Positions 6,682 through 10,209 of a DNA stretch of 10,209 bases are shown here, piece after piece; position 1 is the stretch's first letter; the number at the start of each line of letters is the position of its first letter. The stretch covers positions 1-10,209 of the forward strand of contig JAUWMO010000100.1 in assembly GCA_030613125.1 (NCBI GenBank), read 5' to 3'. Under the pieces are notes generated by a model that searched no databases, was not told the DNA's origin, and saw only the letters and a program-made list of their open reading frames with translations. This DNA comes from Bacteroidota bacterium (GTDB taxonomy: Bacteria; Bacteroidota; Bacteroidia; Bacteroidales; VadinHA17). Position numbers and translations under genes: made by a program.

Positions 6682-7188
6682 ATGGGGGAGATTCAACTAA
6701 AAAAGGCAGATATCACTAAATTACAGGTTGAGACAATTGTTAATGCAGCAAATAGAAGCCTGCTTGGAGGTGGTGGTGTGGATGGAGCCATTCACAGGGC
6801 CGCCGGCCCTCAGCTACTTAAAGAATGCCGTACCCTTAACGGTTGCAAAACCGGAGAAGCAAAGATCACAAAAGGATATGAACTTTCTGCCCGGTATGTG
6901 ATCCATACTGTGGGACCGGTCTGGAATGGAGGGAACCATTCAGAAAATGAACTACTAGCTTCAGCTTACAAAAATAGTCTGAAACTTGCTCTGAAATACA
7001 AATTAAAAACCATTGCATTTCCCAATATCAGTACAGGAGTTTACGGCTTCCCAAAAGAAAGGGCTGCAACAATAGCAATTAATGAAGTTCAGAACTTTCT
7101 TGAAAAACACAATGAGATAAGGTTAGTTGTTTTTACAGTATTCGATGAGGAGAACTATCAGATATATAATGATTTGTTAGAAACGTAA
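6682..7188 (+). CDS. Macro-domain O-acetyl-ADP-ribose deacetylase (YmdB/MacroD type)
   Basis: This is a stand-alone macro domain of 168 residues, closely resembling E. coli YmdB along its full length. Such enzymes hydrolyse O-acetyl-ADP-ribose and can remove ADP-ribose from acidic residues. The core motif NAANRSLLGGGGVDGAIHRAAG (21-42) contains Asn24 and Asp34, which match the catalytic Asn25 and Asp35 of YmdB. The second loop, FPNISTGVYGFP (113-124), binds the phosphates and distal ribose. HTVGPVW and the C-terminal FDEENYQIY are also typical. The ATG is 3 nt after the pheT stop, which implies co-transcription and probably coupled translation. The cytosolic role is likely metabolite clean-up or reversal of ADP-ribosylation. 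No ADP-ribosyltransferase gene such as darT is nearby, so a toxin-antitoxin role is not supported here. Confidence 0.93.
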   Translation: MGEIQLKKADITKLQVETIVNAANRSLLGGGGVDGAIHRAAGPQLLKECRTLNGCKTGEAKITKGYELSARYVIHTVGPVWNGGNHSENELLASAYKNSLKLALKYKLKTIAFPNISTGVYGFPKERAATIAINEVQNFLEKHNEIRLVVFTVFDEENYQIYNDLLET

Positions 7189-7219
7189 TCTATAAATATC
7201 AGTATTCGCAAATAACTGT

Positions 7220-8092
7220 ATGTTAAAAAGATCTCTGCAATCTGCAAATAAATATCTTTCCCTCGTAAAGTTCAGTCATACGATCTTTGCCCTGCCTTTT
7301 GCGCTTATTGGTTTTTTTCTGGCAATAAGGATGACCCAGGCTGAAATAGAATGGAGAATCCTAATATTTGTGGTCCTCTGTATGGTCTTTGCCAGGAATG
7401 CCGCTATGGCCTTCAATCGTTATGCAGACAAAGAACTTGACCTTAAGAACCCCAGAACAGCAATCCGCGAGATTCCGGCCGGTATCATTAAGCCACGTTC
7501 AGCCTTGCAATTCACTATCATCAACTCTGTTTTTTTCATTGTAACCACCTGGTTTATTAATCCTCTCACCTTCAAATTATCACCGGTTGCGCTAATCATA
7601 ATCCTGGGATATAGCCTGTCTAAGAAGTTTACTTCGCTTTGCCATTTAATTTTAGGGCTTGGACTTTCACTCGCCCCTGTTGGAGCTTATATCTCAGTCA
7701 CCGGCAAGTTTGATGTTATTCCTGTTATTTATTCCATGATTGTTCTCACATGGGTAAGTGGCTTCGACATAATTTATGCATTGCAGGATGAGGAATTCGA
7801 CCGGAATGAAAACCTGAGGTCGATCCCTGTACTTTTTGGTAGAAAGAATGCCTTGATATTTTCAGTTCTTTTGCACTTTATTTCTGCCATTCTAGTGATC
7901 GTAGCCGGTGTCATGGCTGATTTTACTTTTTATTACTGGATTGGAGCTGCAATTTTCATAGCCCTGCTTTTATACCAGCATCTGCTGATAAGACCTAATG
8001 ATCTGAGAAAGGTAAATCTGGCTTTTTTTACTACAAATGGCGTAGGTAGCCTGCTCTTTGCATTGTTTACTATTCTGGAGTTGTATATTTAG
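7220..8092 (+). CDS. UbiA-family prenyltransferase, probable MqnP-type (menaquinone synthesis)
   Basis: This is an integral membrane enzyme of 290 residues that attaches a polyprenyl chain to an aromatic ring. The two Asp-rich motifs that bind Mg-diphosphate are present: Asn66-x3-Asp70-x3-Asp74 in AFNRYADKELD, and Asp190-x3-Asp194 in ALQDEEFD. About eight or nine hydrophobic helices are visible. The run RNAAMAFNRYADKELDLKN with PRTAIREIPAG is characteristic of the 'other UbiA' subgroup that includes MqnP, the proposed 1,4-dihydroxy-6-naphthoate prenyltransferase of the futalosine menaquinone pathway, rather than of proteobacterial UbiA or MenA. That assignment is a family inference, and a 4-hydroxybenzoate substrate cannot be excluded. 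The gene follows the macro-domain gene by 31 nt with no promoter seen, so it is likely the last gene of the pheT operon. A long hairpin follows about 80 nt downstream. Confidence 0.88.
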   Translation: MLKRSLQSANKYLSLVKFSHTIFALPFALIGFFLAIRMTQAEIEWRILIFVVLCMVFARNAAMAFNRYADKELDLKNPRTAIREIPAGIIKPRSALQFTIINSVFFIVTTWFINPLTFKLSPVALIIILGYSLSKKFTSLCHLILGLGLSLAPVGAYISVTGKFDVIPVIYSMIVLTWVSGFDIIYALQDEEFDRNENLRSIPVLFGRKNALIFSVLLHFISAILVIVAGVMADFTFYYWIGAAIFIALLLYQHLLIRPNDLRKVNLAFFTTNGVGSLLFALFTILELYI

Positions 8093-8175
8093 GTTGTTTT
8101 GCAATTAAAAACCAACCTGTTTGAGTAATTATCCTTTTCGGGAATATACAAACCTTCCTCACTCTTCATCCGTGC

Positions 8176-8244
8176 ATTCGTTCTTTATTAGTGCATTAGT
8201 GGCCTCTTAATAAAAAGCCACGGATGCACGGATTAAAGACGAAT
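8176..8244 (+). repeat. Long imperfect hairpin of duplicated 8-mers after the UbiA gene
   Basis: The left arm, 8176-8203, runs ATTCGTTCTTTA, then GTGCATTAGTGGC. The right arm, 8217-8244, starts GCCACGGATGCACGGAT and continues TAAAGACGAAT. The arms pair over about 26 positions around a 13-nt loop. Each arm is itself a doubled 8-mer: (CACGGATG)x2 on the right, and (CACTAATG)x2 when the left arm is read on the minus strand. The same dinucleotide differs in both copies. In addition, ATCCGTGCAT (8168-8177) is an exact inverse of 8224-8233, allowing an alternative fold. It may end the pheT operon transcript, but no clean T-run follows, so it is listed as a repeat element. Confidence 0.65.
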
Positions 8245-8288
8245 AAAACAAGATAACACTTCACTTAAAACTCAAAGGAGGTGTTCAA

Positions 8289-8336
8289 ATGTTCACCCGG
8301 TGGGTTCCGGTCTGCAAACTCAATGCCAGTTTTTGA
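8289..8336 (+). CDS. Possible 15-residue ORF with a perfect Shine-Dalgarno
   Basis: AGGAGG at 8276-8281 lies 7 nt before an ATG that opens a 15-codon frame (MFTRWVPVCKLNASF) ending in TGA. The ribosome site is better than those before pheT, the binding-protein gene or cfa. No function or family is recognised. It is not followed by an adjacent gene that it could regulate as a leader peptide, since cfa lies more than 750 bp away. It may well be chance or part of a repeat. Confidence 0.15.
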   Translation: MFTRWVPVCKLNASF

Positions 8337-8419
8337 AGACTTTGTAAATGATAAATTCCTTTAGTTCATAACCTTAGCCTTCAGAAAGTGTAGGCTGCAT
8401 AAACCAGAACAGAGCCAGA

Positions 8420-8467
8420 ATAATATGTATTATAATACGTATTATAATATGTATTTAAATATGTATT
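8420..8467. repeat. Four tandem 12-bp repeats with a 22-bp palindrome
   Basis: The units are ATAATATGTATT (8420-8431), ATAATACGTATT (8432-8443), ATAATATGTATT (8444-8455) and TAAATATGTATT (8456-8467). The single T-to-C change in unit two creates a perfect 22-bp palindrome at 8428-8449, centred on ACGT. It is a small minisatellite with symmetric units, so it could also be a multi-site protein target. Confidence 0.75.
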
Positions 8468-8607
8468 ACCTTTTTTTAAACTCGGTATCATACAGATACA
8501 CTGTTAGTTATAACGGTTATGACTTGGAGGGTTATATGTAGGTTGTCAGGTATAGTTGTTAGGTAATAGAAAAAACCGAGAACAACAGATGAGTTTAGAT
8601 CAGTATA

Positions 8608-8773
8608 TAATTAGTGCCTGTCTATAAAGTCAGTGTTTAGTTCAGAAAGTTTGCTATCAATCCCGATAGCTATCGGGATGCGCAGCCCGAAAAATGTGAG
8701 TTTACTACTGTAAATGACCATTTTGAGGGCAAGCATAACGCAGATAGCGGACTTTATGGACAAACACTAATTA
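8608..8773. mobile_element. MITE-like element, 166 bp, with 24-bp terminal inverted repeats
   Basis: The left end 8608-8631 begins TAATTAGTGCCTG and continues TCTATAAAGTC. The right end 8750-8773 is its reverse complement at 21 of 24 positions. The inside holds no ORF but has a perfect 20-bp palindrome (8660-8679) and a second inverted pair, GCTATC (8653-8658) and GATAGC (8743-8748). This architecture fits a non-autonomous miniature element moved by a transposase encoded elsewhere. A TA at each outer edge (8608-8609 and 8772-8773) could be a TA target duplication, as in IS630/mariner-type elements, but it is part of the palindrome and so ambiguous. Confidence 0.65.
8660..8679. repeat. Perfect 20-bp palindrome ATCCCGATAGCTATCGGGAT
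   Basis: The sequence equals its own reverse complement. From memory, the CCCGATAGCTATCGGG core is a frequent intergenic palindrome in Bacteroidota genomes. Here it sits inside the MITE-like element, which suggests that copies of that element help to spread it. Confidence 0.85.
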
Positions 8774-8895
8774 AGGAGATTCCTCTCCGCAAAGGCAGAT
8801 CGGAATGACAGTATTATTGGCAATTCCGGTGATATTGTTCAATAAATGATTCCACCGTGCTCCTTCGCTGTCCGCGTGTCGCCGAACGCCTAAAG

Positions 8896-8913
8896 GCCGG
8901 CAGGGCTGGCAGG
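8896..8913. repeat. 9-bp tandem pair in a GC-rich patch
   Basis: GCCGGCAGG (8896-8904) is followed directly by GCTGGCAGG (8905-8913), next to a GCCT-AA-AGGC mini-hairpin at 8888-8897. The surrounding 8858-8914 is distinctly GC-rich in an AT-rich intergenic region. It is probably a remnant of a dispersed repeat. Confidence 0.5.
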
Positions 8914-9093
8914 TATGACCCTCTGATTTAAATATTTTGAATAAAATCTGGTATCAATCCTGATTTTAGTATATTTATAAAACAATTTGAGTAATAAAAA
9001 AATTAAATATTATTGTGAGCAAATACCACAGAATTTATTTAGTTGCACTTTACAAACATTTAACATACAGAGTTTTAACATAACTTTATACAC

Positions 9094-10206
9094 ATGAAAG
9101 CCGGACAAGTAGTCCACGAACTGTTATCTGAGGCCGGGATTAAAATCAACGGAGATAAGCAATGGGATATCCAGGTACATAATGACAATCTTTACAGCAG
9201 ATTATTGAGTGACGGAGAACTGGGTTTAGGAGAATCATATATAGATGGCTGGTGGGACTGTGAAGCCCTCGACGAATTCATTAACAAGCTTTTAAGAGCA
9301 AATCTTAGAGAAAAAATTAAAAGAAACCGGGAATTTGTATTCTTTATTCTTAAAACAAAGCTGTTTAACCGGCAGAAAGAATCCCGGGCAAAAATGATTG
9401 GAGTAAGCCATTATGATCTGGGAAACGATCTGTTCCGGCTAATGCTTGATAAAAGAATGAACTACACCTCGGCCTACTGGAATAAAGCCGAAAATCTCAA
9501 TGATGCCCAGGAGGCTAAATTAGATCTGGTTTGCAAAAAAATTGAGTTAAAACCTGGTATGACTATACTTGAATTAGGATGTGGTTGGGGTAGTTTTGCT
9601 AAATATGCTGCCGAGAAATATGGTGTAAATGTTGTGGCATTAAATATTTCCAAAGAACAGATTAACCTCGCCAGGGAGCTTTGCAAAGGATTACCGGTTG
9701 AATTCAGGCTTCAGGATTACCGCGAAGCTGAGGGAAAATACGACAGGGTTGTATCCATTGGTATTCTTGAACATATAGGATACAAAAATTACAGCACCTA
9801 CATGAAAGTTACTGAACGGTGCCTGAAAGATGATGGTTTAGCTTTTATTCATACTATTGGGAATATTACAAGTACTACTCATATTAGTTTATGGACAGAG
9901 AAATATATTTTCCCTAATGGCATGCTTCCATCTGTAGCCCAGATAAGCAAGGCCATGGAGGGGTTGTTTGTAATGGAAGACTGGCACAATTTCGGACCGG
10001 ATTATGATAAAACATTAATGGCATGGTATAGGAATTTTAATAAGGTCTGGCCTCAGTTGAAAGAGAAATACGGCGAACGGTTCTACCGTATGTGGCGCTA
10101 CTATCTGTTGAGTAGTGCAGGAGGATTCAGATCGCGGAAAAACCAGCTCTGGCAAATTGTTATGACAAAAACCGGAAGGAAACAACCTGATTGCCGGATA
10201 TGCTGA
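9094..10206 (+). CDS. cfa: Cyclopropane-fatty-acyl-phospholipid synthase
   Basis: This enzyme adds a methylene group from S-adenosylmethionine across the double bond of unsaturated acyl chains in membrane phospholipids, often in stationary phase or under acid stress. The 370-residue product aligns along its full length with E. coli Cfa (382). The N-terminal lipid-binding domain (about 1-95) has the LGLGESYIDGWWDC block. HYDLGNDLF (106-114) opens the catalytic domain. The SAM motif LELGCGWGS is at 159-167. Glu226, His253 and Tyr304 match E. coli Glu239, His266 and Tyr317 around the bicarbonate site. The C-terminal YIFPNG.LPS and WHNFGPDYDKTLMAWY blocks are intact. Unlike E. coli Cys139, Ser126 occupies the cysteine position in the YTSAYW block. 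The ATG is preceded by an AT-rich stretch with no clear Shine-Dalgarno or promoter. Upstream lies a 1-kb repeat region, so it is probably transcribed alone or heads a unit continuing past the window. Confidence 0.95.
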   Translation: MKAGQVVHELLSEAGIKINGDKQWDIQVHNDNLYSRLLSDGELGLGESYIDGWWDCEALDEFINKLLRANLREKIKRNREFVFFILKTKLFNRQKESRAKMIGVSHYDLGNDLFRLMLDKRMNYTSAYWNKAENLNDAQEAKLDLVCKKIELKPGMTILELGCGWGSFAKYAAEKYGVNVVALNISKEQINLARELCKGLPVEFRLQDYREAEGKYDRVVSIGILEHIGYKNYSTYMKVTERCLKDDGLAFIHTIGNITSTTHISLWTEKYIFPNGMLPSVAQISKAMEGLFVMEDWHNFGPDYDKTLMAWYRNFNKVWPQLKEKYGERFYRMWRYYLLSSAGGFRSRKNQLWQIVMTKTGRKQPDCRIC

Positions 10207-10209
10207 AAT

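Larger units (their letters stand above)
8093..9093. other. Repeat-rich 1-kb intergenic region between the UbiA and cfa genes
   Basis: No convincing protein gene is present in either direction. The stretch carries, in order: a long imperfect hairpin (8176-8244), a tiny ORF with a perfect Shine-Dalgarno (8289-8336), a 12-bp tandem repeat (8420-8467), a G/T-rich stretch with a 10-bp near-repeat TTGTCAGGTA / TTGTTAGGTA (8543-8552 and 8556-8565), a MITE-like element (8608-8773), a GC-rich repeat patch (around 8858-8914) and an AT-rich leader before cfa. No clean -7 element was found before cfa. The nearest is TAACTTTA at 9081-9088, which seems too close to the ATG. Confidence 0.6.

Noticed and set aside
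6682..7188. DarG-like antitoxin role for the macro-domain protein
   Set aside because: The protein is a stand-alone YmdB-type domain, with no DarT gene beside it and no extra DarG C-terminal domain.
9081..9088. TAACTTTA as the cfa -7 promoter element
   Set aside because: It matches 7 of 8 positions, but it would place the transcription start at or next to the ATG, and no TTG lies at a proper distance.

Overview
The window looks like chromosomal DNA from an AT-rich member of the Bacteroidota, probably an uncultured anaerobic or microaerobic Bacteroidales-type lineage. Three things point there. There are matches to the Bacteroidota -7 promoter element TAnnTTTG ahead of pheT and nikR. Most genes lack a clear Shine-Dalgarno. 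The intergenic DNA is full of palindromes and small inverted repeats of the kind common in this phylum, including ATCCCGATAGCTATCGGGAT. No rRNA, tRNA, CRISPR array, phage gene or full transposase gene was seen.

Left part, minus strand (1-3885): a nickel-responsive regulator (nikR, 3449-3850) is followed by a lipoprotein metal-complex binding protein (2251-3390), a FecCD/BtuC-type permease (1015-2079) and an ABC ATPase (227-1012). The start of a further lipoprotein gene runs off the left edge (1-79). The first four genes probably form one metal-uptake locus. A NikR-like operator, GTGTCAT-N13-GTAACAC, lies over the predicted start of nikR transcription, and an exact half-site precedes the binding-protein gene. 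The best reading is a nickel (or cobalt/nickel-chelate) importer built from an 'iron-siderophore/B12' class ABC transporter. The substrate is inferred, not shown.

Middle, plus strand (4166-8092): a good Bacteroidota promoter drives pheT (phenylalanyl-tRNA synthetase beta chain). It is followed after 3 nt by a macro-domain O-acetyl-ADP-ribose deacetylase and after 31 nt by a UbiA-family prenyltransferase of the type found in the futalosine menaquinone pathway. These look co-transcribed, and a long imperfect hairpin at 8176-8244 follows.

Right part (8093-10206): about 1 kb without convincing genes but dense in structure. It holds the hairpin made of duplicated 8-mers, a tiny ORF with a perfect Shine-Dalgarno, a 4 x 12-bp tandem repeat with a 22-bp palindrome, a 166-bp MITE-like element with 24-bp terminal inverted repeats, and a GC-rich repeat patch. 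A complete cyclopropane-fatty-acyl-phospholipid synthase gene (9094-10206) follows.

Most genes belong to known families. The less ordinary material is the NikR circuit attached to a FecBCD-type transporter, a NikR that keeps its nickel ligands but lacks the usual potassium-site residues, and the repeat-rich intergenic segment.
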